NCBI RefSeq assembly: GCF_000590475.1
Contig: NZ_CP007441.1
Span: forward strand, 1,990,660-2,054,659
From: Stutzerimonas stutzeri
GTDB taxonomy: Bacteria > Pseudomonadota > Gammaproteobacteria > Pseudomonadales > Pseudomonadaceae
DNA length: 64,000 nt
Direction: 5' to 3'
Position numbers and translations under genes: made by a program. The notes beneath the pieces were generated by a model that saw nothing but the letters and a program-made list of their open reading frames with translations, did no database searches and had not been told where the DNA came from. Positions 25,381 through 36,964 of the stretch are shown piece after piece; positions within the stretch are counted from its first letter, which is position 1, and every line of letters starts with the position of its first letter.

Positions 25381-26511
25381 ATGGCCGAAACTCCGAACAC
25401 GCCGGACCACGCCGAGCCGGCGAGTGCCCCTGAGCCGCTTCCGGAAAAGCCTGCATCAGCCAACCCGCTGCGACGCGTCGCGCTGGTAGTGGTGGTCTTG
25501 ATTGCAGTGCTATTTGCTGTGTCCATTGCATTAGAGCGTCACACGCCGTTGACTTCGCAAGCCGTGGTGCAGGCTTATGTAGTGCCGATGGCGGCCGAGG
25601 TAAGTGGCCGTGTGACCGAAATAGCCGTGATCGACAACGCGCGGGTAAAGCCCGGCCAGTTGCTGTTCCGCATAGACCCGCTCCCTTACAGATTGGCAGT
25701 CATCGACGCCGAGGCGCAGTTGGAAGCAGCGGGGCAGGCCATAGGGGCGAATACCGCCTCGGTGGACGCTGCTCAAGCGATGCTGGTGTCGGCTCGTGCA
25801 CAGCGCGACAACGTACGTGAGCAAGCCCGGCGGGTGACTCATCTGGTCGAGCGAGGCGTGTTTGCTCGCGCGCGTCAGGATGAGACCGATGCGGCACTTG
25901 GTTCCGCCGAAGCAGCCGTGAGCAAAGCACAGGCAGACTTGCAACGTGCACGTCAGCAACTGGGCGCCGAAGGCAACGACAATCCGCAACTCAAACAGGC
26001 CCTGGCTGCGTTGGAGAAAGCCAGGCTCGACCTCGTCCGTACTGAAGTGGTCGCGCCGTCCGATGGAGTTGTGTCCAATCTCCAGCTTGCGGTCGGCCAG
26101 GTCGTCAGTGCCGGCCAACCAGCGCTAACGGTTATCGACAGCGGCACTGTTTGGGTGTCCGCTGCCTTTAAGGAAAACAGCCTGGAGCACATGCAGGCCG
26201 ATGATCGCGCAGAACTGGTATTCGACCTGTTGCCTGGCCGGGTATTCAAGGGCCATGTCGAGAGCGTGGCTTGGGGCGTTGCGCAGGCAGGCAGCAGCCA
26301 ATCTGCATTGCCATCGGTGCGTAATCAGAGTGGTTGGGTGCGCGACCCGCAGCGTTTCCCGGTACGTCTGATCGTGGAAGGCGCCCGCCCAATCGGTCCG
26401 CGCTACGGCTCACAGGTGACCGTCGTGGTTTATACGGATGAAAATCGCGTAACCAACTGGTTGGGGGCATTTACCATACGGCTGGGTGCGTGGCTCAACT
26501 ATGTCAACTGA
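25381..26511 (+). CDS. HlyD/EmrA-family periplasmic adaptor protein
   Basis: A 376-residue membrane-fusion protein: a Pro-rich cytoplasmic N-terminus, one membrane segment (RRVALVVVVLIAVLFAVSIAL), then the lipoyl-like half-motifs (VQAYVVPMAAEVSGRVTEIAV and VVAPSDGVVSNLQLAVGQVV) flanking a long coiled-coil hairpin (about residues 105-215), and the beta-barrel domain GTVWVSAAFKEN. It links an inner-membrane exporter to an outer-membrane channel. Its partner is probably the DUF2955 protein encoded 11 bases inside its 3' end. AGGAG lies ahead of the ATG. Confidence 0.9.
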   Translation: MAETPNTPDHAEPASAPEPLPEKPASANPLRRVALVVVVLIAVLFAVSIALERHTPLTSQAVVQAYVVPMAAEVSGRVTEIAVIDNARVKPGQLLFRIDPLPYRLAVIDAEAQLEAAGQAIGANTASVDAAQAMLVSARAQRDNVREQARRVTHLVERGVFARARQDETDAALGSAEAAVSKAQADLQRARQQLGAEGNDNPQLKQALAALEKARLDLVRTEVVAPSDGVVSNLQLAVGQVVSAGQPALTVIDSGTVWVSAAFKENSLEHMQADDRAELVFDLLPGRVFKGHVESVAWGVAQAGSSQSALPSVRNQSGWVRDPQRFPVRLIVEGARPIGPRYGSQVTVVVYTDENRVTNWLGAFTIRLGAWLNYVN

Positions 26512-27562
26512 AACGGCATTTCGACTGGAGCTGCTAGAGGCCAAACGTCAGGGGCTGCGCGTCGCTATCGCCGTAACCGTGGGCTTATGCACAGGCCTGA
26601 TGTTAGGCGACCCCTTGCCATTTCTCGCGCCGTTATTCGCCACGCAATTCCTTTTAGCGAGCCGTCATCCGCCCGCATTGCTTCAAGGCATGATGACCGT
26701 GCTGGTGGTTATCTTGACCGGCGCGCTGTTGGTATTTTTTTCCGGGCTGCTCAGAGAGCGTCCGTGGGTACTGCTGCCGCTGCTGTGGCTGTTTTATTTC
26801 GCCTGCTTCGCTGCCCAGGGATGGAAGTTGGGCGGTGCAGCGCCGGCGTTGATGCTGGTGATCGCCATCGTTGTTCCGTTGCTCGACATACTGCAGCGCA
26901 ATCTGGGTGAGTCGATCGTACTGTTGTTGGCGAAGGCGATCAGCCTGGGAATGATGTTGTCATGGGCCACTCATGCATTGCTGCCGAATCCAGACGGTGA
27001 GTGCCGGGATGAGCAGATTTCACTCGGGCATGATCGTGGTCTGGTGATTCGACAGGCCGCGGCCAGCGGGGTCATCCTGCTGGCCATGGTTGCCCTGTGC
27101 GTAAGCGACGCGCGGCTGGCCACGGCGATGGTCATTCCAATTACCGTCGCCTCGTTGCTAAGCCAGTTCGAGCTGAGCATGAGCTTTCGCTCGGCGCTTG
27201 GTCTGGTGATGGTCAACCTGCTTGGAGGGGTGGCGGCATCACTGGCGTTCGCCCTGTTCGAGCTACGTCCATTTTTGTGGCTCGTGGCGCTGATTGTGCT
27301 TCTCATCAGCCTCCTGTTTGCGGGCAACGCAGCCATGGGCAACACCCGGGGCAAGATCTTTGGTGGCGGGCTTATCGTCTTTCTGATCCTCTTCGGACTC
27401 GGTATATCGCCGCTACCGACCAGTACTCTCGAGCTGTTCTCGACCCGTATCGCCTATGTCCTGGGTGCAGGCCTATACGCCATTATTCTGGCCGCATTGC
27501 TGTGGCCCAGGCCGCGTTCGTTTGAGCAGATGGCTTCCGGTATCTCGAAGGATCAACGCTGA
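26501..27562 (+). CDS. DUF2955 / FUSC-like inner-membrane protein
   Basis: A 353-residue protein with about ten hydrophobic segments in two halves, separated by a charged loop (PDGECRDEQISLGHDRG). It resembles the DUF2955 family, which is related to aromatic-acid exporters such as AaeB and fusaric acid resistance proteins. It starts at the ATG that overlaps the adaptor gene by 11 bases, so adaptor and exporter are coupled. It would expel small aromatic acids or a similar compound, though the substrate cannot be told from the sequence. Confidence 0.82.
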   Translation: MSTETAFRLELLEAKRQGLRVAIAVTVGLCTGLMLGDPLPFLAPLFATQFLLASRHPPALLQGMMTVLVVILTGALLVFFSGLLRERPWVLLPLLWLFYFACFAAQGWKLGGAAPALMLVIAIVVPLLDILQRNLGESIVLLLAKAISLGMMLSWATHALLPNPDGECRDEQISLGHDRGLVIRQAAASGVILLAMVALCVSDARLATAMVIPITVASLLSQFELSMSFRSALGLVMVNLLGGVAASLAFALFELRPFLWLVALIVLLISLLFAGNAAMGNTRGKIFGGGLIVFLILFGLGISPLPTSTLELFSTRIAYVLGAGLYAIILAALLWPRPRSFEQMASGISKDQR

Positions 27563-28021
27563 ACGAACGACGAGCCGAGCGCAGAGTTTAATCCTGTGTG
27601 CTTTTAGCGACCGTCATGCCTTATTTACGGGTGCAGCCGCGGGAGCTGCTGGAGCGAACAACGTTTGATACCGCTTGGCAGAGATTTGCACCAGCCCAAC
27701 AAACAAGCAGTTGACCAGCTATACCTATTGGATGAGGCCACATTCGCACTCGTAGGCATCCATTACTTGCGGTGAGGCGTAAAAACAGCTGGCGTGTTTA
27801 GCCGGGTAAAAATGAGCGGCACATGTCGAGCTGTGTGCAAACGTACTTAATTGGCGGTGCTTCGCTTGTGCAGCAAGTACCGTTCTCGACCAGAAAGTTT
27901 CAATTGGAGGTAGGCCGCCAAGTCTTTCAAATGCATTAACGAAGACTAGGGCGCGGGGCCACATTGCTATAGGTACACCTTTGCACGTGTTGTTAGAGCG
28001 ACAATAACCGGAGAGAGTTGA
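27563..28021. other. 459-base intergenic region, no gene supported
   Basis: Follows the DUF2955 gene and precedes the DUF3313 lipoprotein gene. A minus-strand open frame across it runs into the lipoprotein gene and has no family-like features, many Cys/His and mixed codon use, so it is not called. The last 30 bases provide the GGAGAG ribosome-binding site of the next gene. No clear terminator was seen. Confidence 0.5.
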
Positions 28022-28714
28022 ATGAACATGCCAAAAGCGTTTTTGATAAGCGTTGTCCTGAGCAATATTATGCTCGGTGGGTGTGCTTCGAAAATTACGG
28101 AAGAAGAGCAATACTCTGGCTTTTTGCCTAGCTACGAAGGCTTGAAGCAGACCACTTCGGCAAACGGTCAGCCTGTCATGCGTTGGGTAGCCGAGGGATT
28201 CAACCCCGACGCCTACGACACAGTCGCGTTTGATCAACTCGAGCTCTACCCGGAGCCGAAGCCAGATGAGCGCATCAATTTACAAACCTTGCGGGAACTT
28301 CAGTCACTAACAAGCACAAGCGTAAGCAATGCATTGGCTCAGAAATATACCATTGTGCCTAGCGCAGACGCCGCGCCTGCAAACTCCCGTACCTTGGTTT
28401 TGAACGCCGCGATCACAGGCGTGACCGCCTCTAACGAAGGTATGCAGTGGTACGAAGTATTGCCCGTAACAGCAGTGGCCGGCGCAGTTTCAGGCGCAGC
28501 GGGTTATCGTGACCAGAATACTGAACTGTATGTAGAAGCCGATCTTCTCGATGCTGCAACGGGGCAACCGGTTGTAAAAATCGTGCGAAAGGTTCTTGGC
28601 GATACCTTAGGGAGCAGTCGCCAGGCGATTACCGCCAATGATTTCAGATCGGCAATAAAGGGTTTGGGGGAAGACGTTAATGCTTTCGTCAATAATCGGT
28701 ATGAAGCCAATTAA
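28022..28714 (+). CDS. DUF3313 family lipoprotein
   Basis: A 230-residue lipoprotein with lipobox LGGC (Cys21). The region after it (YSGFLPSYEGLKQ, RWVAEGFNPDAYDTVAFDQLELYP) matches the DUF3313 family, whose members are outer-membrane or periplasmic lipoproteins of unknown function. The C-terminal half contains a Gly/Ala-rich segment (VTAVAGAVSGAAGY) and a repeat-like VEADLLDAATGQPVVKIVRKV. The gene has lower GC than its neighbours. It stands alone with a good ribosome-binding site. Confidence 0.82.
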   Translation: MNMPKAFLISVVLSNIMLGGCASKITEEEQYSGFLPSYEGLKQTTSANGQPVMRWVAEGFNPDAYDTVAFDQLELYPEPKPDERINLQTLRELQSLTSTSVSNALAQKYTIVPSADAAPANSRTLVLNAAITGVTASNEGMQWYEVLPVTAVAGAVSGAAGYRDQNTELYVEADLLDAATGQPVVKIVRKVLGDTLGSSRQAITANDFRSAIKGLGEDVNAFVNNRYEAN

Positions 28715-28828
28715 TCTGGACATGGCGGAAGACAGCGTCGTGAGCTGTCGAGCCTATCTGTTCGGCGATCACATGTTGATATCTAATAAAACTATTAGGG
28801 CAGATGCATAGGCGCGAAAAGGTCAAGC

Positions 28829-29173
28829 ATGAAGAAGCTATGGCTGTTTTACCTGAACCTTTTGGAAAAAGACCTTTGCACCAAGGTTTTTGACAACGTA
28901 AAGAACCTATTGGTATGTGCACTTCTTTTTGCAGCGGGTACCAGTGCTCTGCACGCAGAGCAGCCGGTGATGCTCGGCCTGGTAAGTACACGGGTGACCG
29001 GCGCGGGGCTACTCGTGATATCTGCGTGTTTAATGTTTCTCACCATCAGTGATGGATTGCACCGTGTCGCCCGGATGCGTTACCACAAGCTACTTCAGCT
29101 ATTACTGTGGGTGTTTTACCTGGTCCTGGCGGTAAGAATGGTGCAATTAGTTTGGAGCTTCCGGGCAGAGTAG
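28829..29173 (+). CDS. Small hypothetical membrane protein
   Basis: A 114-residue protein with three hydrophobic segments (about residues 26-44, 54-74 and 86-106) and a positively charged loop RVARMRYHKL. I do not recognise a family. A weak AAAGG ribosome-binding site lies ahead of the ATG. It lies 114 bases after the DUF3313 gene and shares its lower GC; the two may form one accessory unit. Confidence 0.6.
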   Translation: MKKLWLFYLNLLEKDLCTKVFDNVKNLLVCALLFAAGTSALHAEQPVMLGLVSTRVTGAGLLVISACLMFLTISDGLHRVARMRYHKLLQLLLWVFYLVLAVRMVQLVWSFRAE

Positions 29174-29411
29174 TGCTTGGGGCTCGGGACTGGTTGCCAA
29201 CCACATCCTCCGGCTGAATTGCGGCAAATGACAGGGAAGTTTTGAAGTTGCGCAGCATGCAGCGGTACCCCTCGGCCAGTTGGCCATCTCACATCCATCC
29301 GAACGTCGAGCCTGCGTTGGTAGTCCGTTGAAGGGTCGGGCGAAGTGACTGTTGACTTCGATGCGGACAAGCCTCACAACAACGCTAGAACAAGCTGATC
29401 AGGAGCGGCTC

Positions 29412-30356
29412 ATGCTGACGGCACGTGAAGATGTAGCTCTGGAGGGGCAGGTGGAGCCGAAGCGCAGCCCGTTCGTGACCGCGGTGGCATTCATGTTGGC
29501 TGCGGCGATTCTGATTCCGCTGCTGAACGCGGAAGTGAAATACCTCGGCGTGTTCTACCCGGTCATTCAATTGCTGTGGTGCCGGTATTTCGGCCATGTG
29601 GTGTTCATGCTGGCAGTGTTCGCGCCGCGCAAAGGACCGGCGCTGTTTCGCTCTCAACGCCCCTGGCTGCAAATCGTGCGGTCGTTGCTGTTCTGCTTGA
29701 CCTCCTTTCTGATGTTCTGTGCGCTTCAGTACGTGCCGGTGGCGACCGCGGCTGCGGTGAGTTTCACGGCGCCTATGGTGGTGCTGGTGCTGGCCCCATT
29801 CATGCTGGGCGAGCAGGTAAGCCTGTTGAAAACAGTCGCGGTGATCTGTGGGTTCGTTGGGGCGCTGGTTGTCATCCAGCCGGGTGGCGACGCCTTTCAT
29901 CCTGCCGTGTTGCTGGTGCTCTTCAGTGCTTGTACCTCAGCGCTTACGCAAATTCTGTCGCGCAAGCTCGCCAGCCATGACACACCGGAAACGTCCAATA
30001 CATACATGGCCGCCGCTGGGTTCGTATTGACGAGCCTGATGCTTCCATTCTTCTGGCAGTCTCCGGACAATCTGGTGCATCTTGGGTTGCTGATCAGCAT
30101 GGGGGTTCTTGGCGGTAGCGGGCACTACTGCCTGGTACGCGCATTCGAAGTGGCCCCCGCGCCGTTTGTCGCGCCATTCACTTACCTTCAAATCGTCGGT
30201 GCGAGTCTGCTGGGCTACCTGCTTTTTGCCGAGCTGCCAAATCTGTGGAGCTGGATCGGTACCGTCATCATCGTGCTGAGCGGGCTGGTTGTTTTGCTAG
30301 GCGAGCAATATCTAAAGGCGCAGCGCACCAGGAAGGCGGCCGGATCGTCTGACTAA
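29412..30356 (+). CDS. DMT-superfamily (EamA) transporter
   Basis: A 314-residue carrier with two EamA halves, about ten membrane segments in total. Typical features are the RxxxxxxxFF-like segment YPVIQLLWCRYFGHVV, ALQYVPVATAAAVSFTAPMVV at the end of the first half and ALRAFEVAPAPFVAPFTYLQI-like HYCLVRAFEVAPAPFVAPF in the second. The ATG at 29412 is preceded by AGGAGC and is preferred over TTG and ATG codons 51-60 bases upstream. It exports or imports a small metabolite; the substrate is unknown. Confidence 0.88.
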   Translation: MLTAREDVALEGQVEPKRSPFVTAVAFMLAAAILIPLLNAEVKYLGVFYPVIQLLWCRYFGHVVFMLAVFAPRKGPALFRSQRPWLQIVRSLLFCLTSFLMFCALQYVPVATAAAVSFTAPMVVLVLAPFMLGEQVSLLKTVAVICGFVGALVVIQPGGDAFHPAVLLVLFSACTSALTQILSRKLASHDTPETSNTYMAAAGFVLTSLMLPFFWQSPDNLVHLGLLISMGVLGGSGHYCLVRAFEVAPAPFVAPFTYLQIVGASLLGYLLFAELPNLWSWIGTVIIVLSGLVVLLGEQYLKAQRTRKAAGSSD

Positions 30357-30759
30357 TGCGACCGAGTGCAAGCGGGTAGCAAGCTGCTGGTAGGTGAGGG
30401 CGCCCTTGAACAGCGAAACGAGGGGCACGTCATCAAGGTCCGCAGGGGTGAGAAATATTCGCCACCTCCGCCGCTCGGGTAGCGCAGCCTTGGTCGCGGT
30501 GACCTGTTCGGCGCTCGATTTCTTGGGGTATCAGTAAGGTGCGGCGCCTATCTATTGCAGGCTGTTGCGACCGGCTGCTGGTGGCCGAAAGTGGCACCTT
30601 TCCACCGAGAAAGCGCTCCGGCAGCGCTAAGCACGAAGCTCTCCCGGCAGGTGGGCAGCCCGTCCTTTAGCGGCCGTGCTAGGCTTGGTTTTGGCTGTTC
30701 CCGCCGCCGATACGAACAATTACGCATGGCCCGACTCGGCGCCTTGTTTGGAGTCCCGC
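30357..30759. other. 403-base region between the EamA transporter and the sigma-54 activator
   Basis: Contains a coding-like minus-strand stretch of about 70 codons (30318-30535) with strongly G/C-biased third positions, reading WRIFLTPADLDDVPLVSLFK and LTYQQLATRLHSV. It has no start codon with a ribosome-binding site, so it may be the tail of a lost gene. The rest must hold the activator's promoter; no confident element was found. Confidence 0.35.
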
Positions 30760-32673
<1,914 letters not shown>

Positions 32674-32770
32674 TGGTTCGCAGACGACTCGGTGTCTTCG
32701 ATGGACTGAAGCGGAGCGCCCCTCGGCCCACCCTAGGGTCTGGCGCTAGTCGTTGCTCGATCGCATAAAA

Positions 32771-32794
32771 AGAACCCCGCCGAGGCGGGGTTCT
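32771..32794 (-). terminator. Rho-independent terminator between convergent genes
   Basis: AGAACCCCGCC and GGCGGGGTTCT form an 11-base-pair stem with a tiny loop. On the minus strand it is followed by a T-run (TTTTTATGCG), ending the aldehyde dehydrogenase operon. On the plus strand only a short TTCTTGG follows, so it may also weakly end the activator transcript. Confidence 0.85.
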
Positions 32795-32811
32795 TGGTCA
32801 GCTCAAGTCAC

Positions 32812-34248
32812 TCAGCTCTGCACATACACCGCATGGGTATGGGTGTACTCGTACAGGCCGTGCTTGCCGTCGGCGCCACCGATGCCGGACTTGCGCACCC
32901 CGGCGTGGAAGCCTTGCATCGCTTCGAAGTTCTCTCGGTTGATGTAGGTTTCGCCGAAGTCCAGACCAGCCGCGGCCTTCATCGCGGTGGAGAGGTCGCG
33001 GGTGTAGATGGAGGAGGTCAGGCCGTACTCGCAGTCGTTGGCCAGGGCGATGGCTTCGTCCAGGTCGTCGATGATCTGCACCGGCAGTACCGGGCCAAAG
33101 ACTTCCTGGCGCATGATCTCCATGTCGTGCGAGCAGTTGGCGAGCAACGTCGGCTGGTAGTGGAAGCCCTTGCCCAGGTCTGCCACAGCGCCGCCGGTGA
33201 TCACCTGCGCGCCCTGGCTCTGTGCAGTACGCACCATCTGCTCCACTTTGCGCAGCCCGGCCTCGTTAATCAGCGGGCCCATTTCCACGTCCGCCTGGGC
33301 GATGGGATCGCCGTAGCGCGTCTCGGCCAGGGCGCCGGCGATGCGCTCGATGAACTGCTCGGCCACGCCGCGCTGCACGTAGACGCGCTCGGCGCAGTTG
33401 CAGACCTGCCCGGTGTTGATGATGCGAGAAGCGCGAATGGCGGTGACGGCCAGGTCCAGGTCTGCGTCGTTCATCACGATTGCCGGGGCCTTGCCGCCCA
33501 GCTCCAGGTTGAGCTTGGTGACGTTTTGAGCCGCGGCAGCCATGATTCGCTGGCCGGTGCCGACGCTGCCGGTGAAGCTGATCATGTCGATCTTGTCGCT
33601 GGTGGTCAGCGCGCTGCCGACGCCGGCGCCGCTGCCGCAGACCACGTTGAACACACCTTTGGGTAGGTCGGTCTCGGCCACCAGTTTGGCGAATTCGAAG
33701 CAGTTGTTTGGCGTCTCCTCGCTGGGCTTGATGACGATGGTGTTGCCGGTCACCAGGGCGGGCGCCATCTTCCGGGCGATCAGGAAGAACGGGAAGTTCC
33801 ACGGCAGGATGCCGGCGACCACGCCTAGCGGCTTGCGGAACAGGAAGATGTTCTCGCCCGGCCGGTCGCTGGTGATGATTTCGCCTTCAATGCGCCGTGC
33901 CCACTCGGCCATGTAGTCGAGGTAGTCGGCGGTGAAGTTGACTTCGACCAGCGCCAGGCTCTGGATCTTGCCGCCTTCCTCGGTGATGACGCGGGCTAGC
34001 CGGTCGGCGTTCTGGCGGATCTTGCTGGCGATGGCGCGCAAGTGACCCGCACGCTCAATGGCGGGCTTCTGGCTCCAGCCTTTTTGCGCAGCGCGAGCAG
34101 CCGCGATGGCGCGTTCGGCGGTCGTGGCATCGGATTCGGGCACCCGGGAAAGCACCGCGCCGGTCGCAGGATTGCGCACTTCGATGAGGTTGTCGCAGGC
34201 GACAAAGGCGCCGTCGATGTAGTTCTGGTAGGTCGTTGCGTCAGTCAT
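32812..34248 (-). CDS. NAD-dependent aldehyde dehydrogenase, AldA (lactaldehyde dehydrogenase) type
   Basis: A 478-residue ALDH. The oxyanion Asn is N151 (LPWNFPFF), the general base is E249 (LELGGKAP) and the nucleophile is C283 in NTGQVCNCAERVYV, a segment very like E. coli AldA. The ATG follows AGGAGA and is preferred over a longer frame that reads through the upstream gene's end. It lies 16 bases after the PQQ alcohol dehydrogenase gene and would oxidise the aldehyde that enzyme forms to the acid, in the cytoplasm. Confidence 0.94.
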   Translation of the reverse strand: MTDATTYQNYIDGAFVACDNLIEVRNPATGAVLSRVPESDATTAERAIAAARAAQKGWSQKPAIERAGHLRAIASKIRQNADRLARVITEEGGKIQSLALVEVNFTADYLDYMAEWARRIEGEIITSDRPGENIFLFRKPLGVVAGILPWNFPFFLIARKMAPALVTGNTIVIKPSEETPNNCFEFAKLVAETDLPKGVFNVVCGSGAGVGSALTTSDKIDMISFTGSVGTGQRIMAAAAQNVTKLNLELGGKAPAIVMNDADLDLAVTAIRASRIINTGQVCNCAERVYVQRGVAEQFIERIAGALAETRYGDPIAQADVEMGPLINEAGLRKVEQMVRTAQSQGAQVITGGAVADLGKGFHYQPTLLANCSHDMEIMRQEVFGPVLPVQIIDDLDEAIALANDCEYGLTSSIYTRDLSTAMKAAAGLDFGETYINRENFEAMQGFHAGVRKSGIGGADGKHGLYEYTHTHAVYVQS

Positions 34249-34264
34249 ATCGGTCTCCTGGGAG

Positions 34265-36421
<2,157 letters not shown>

Positions 36422-36479
36422 CGCAGGCTCTCTCTTGTTATTGGTTGGGCCGCCCCGTGGGGCAGGTCTTTCAAGGGAG

Positions 36480-36495
36480 AGCAACCGCTGTGCCA
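36480..36495 (-). promoter_or_regulatory. Sigma-54 (-24/-12) promoter of the PQQ-ADH operon
   Basis: On the minus strand the sequence is TGGCACAGCGGTTGCT, which matches the consensus TGGCAC-N5-TTGCW at every fixed position, with the GG and GC doublets 12 bases apart. Transcription would begin near 36469, about 48 bases ahead of the start codon. It fits the presence of a sigma-54 activator gene at the other end of the operon. Confidence 0.85.
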
Positions 36496-36570
36496 GGCGT
36501 TCAGATTTGGCTGCAACGCCAGTGGCGGCGAGGCTTTGCGCAGCCAGCGGGCATCGCGGCTGAAGCGGCC

Positions 36571-36622
36571 TGTCGCACCCGAACCGTTGCACCGCTGCGA
36601 CAACTGTCGCGTCGCTGCGACA
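36571..36622. promoter_or_regulatory. Predicted enhancer (UAS) for the sigma-54 activator
   Basis: Four half-sites occur here: TGTCGC at 36571, GCGACA at 36597, TGTCGC at 36605 and GCGACA at 36617. They make the tight palindrome GCGACAACTGTCGC (36597-36610) and the wider dyad TGTCGC-N6-GCGACA (36605-36622). They lie about 100-150 bases upstream of the predicted transcription start, the usual distance for an enhancer-binding protein with a Fis-type HTH. Confidence 0.6.
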
Positions 36623-36964
36623 GGGGCGCGATGCGTCCTAGGCACTTGGTGGCAGTCTGGATGCAGAGGTCGCGACTCAGAACGGCCCGCCAAGTCAATA
36701 GAAAAGGCGGCCGGCGGGCTGTGTCGGAGGTGCAAACGCGCAATCGGTGATGTCTCAAGGCTTGCTTGGCATGTGCGTTGCGTGGATGGCGCGCAGGCAT
36801 CTGCAGGGTTTTCCGCATCGGGTGGTTTCTGTACTTTGAAACGCGCGTTCCGGTGCGCCAGGTCCCAGGCTGTCAATCGCGTCCTGTCGGTCAGGGCTCT
36901 CGAGCGGTTGCCTTGCAACAAGATCGGCGACTGCGACGTTACTCAATAACAACAAGGCTCAACC

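Larger units (their letters stand above)
36422..36964. promoter_or_regulatory. Divergent control region of the PQQ-ADH operon and the PqqU-like receptor gene
   Basis: 543 bases without a supported gene. The side nearest the alcohol dehydrogenase carries a -24/-12 element and, about 100 bases further out, clustered TGTCGC/GCGACA dyads. The side nearest the receptor has no promoter that I can assign. Several open frames in this stretch have no family-like content. Confidence 0.6.

Noticed and set aside
27725..28237. Minus-strand open frame of 170 codons after the DUF2955 gene
   Set aside because: It overlaps the start of the DUF3313 lipoprotein gene on the other strand, has no family features and no convincing ribosome-binding site.
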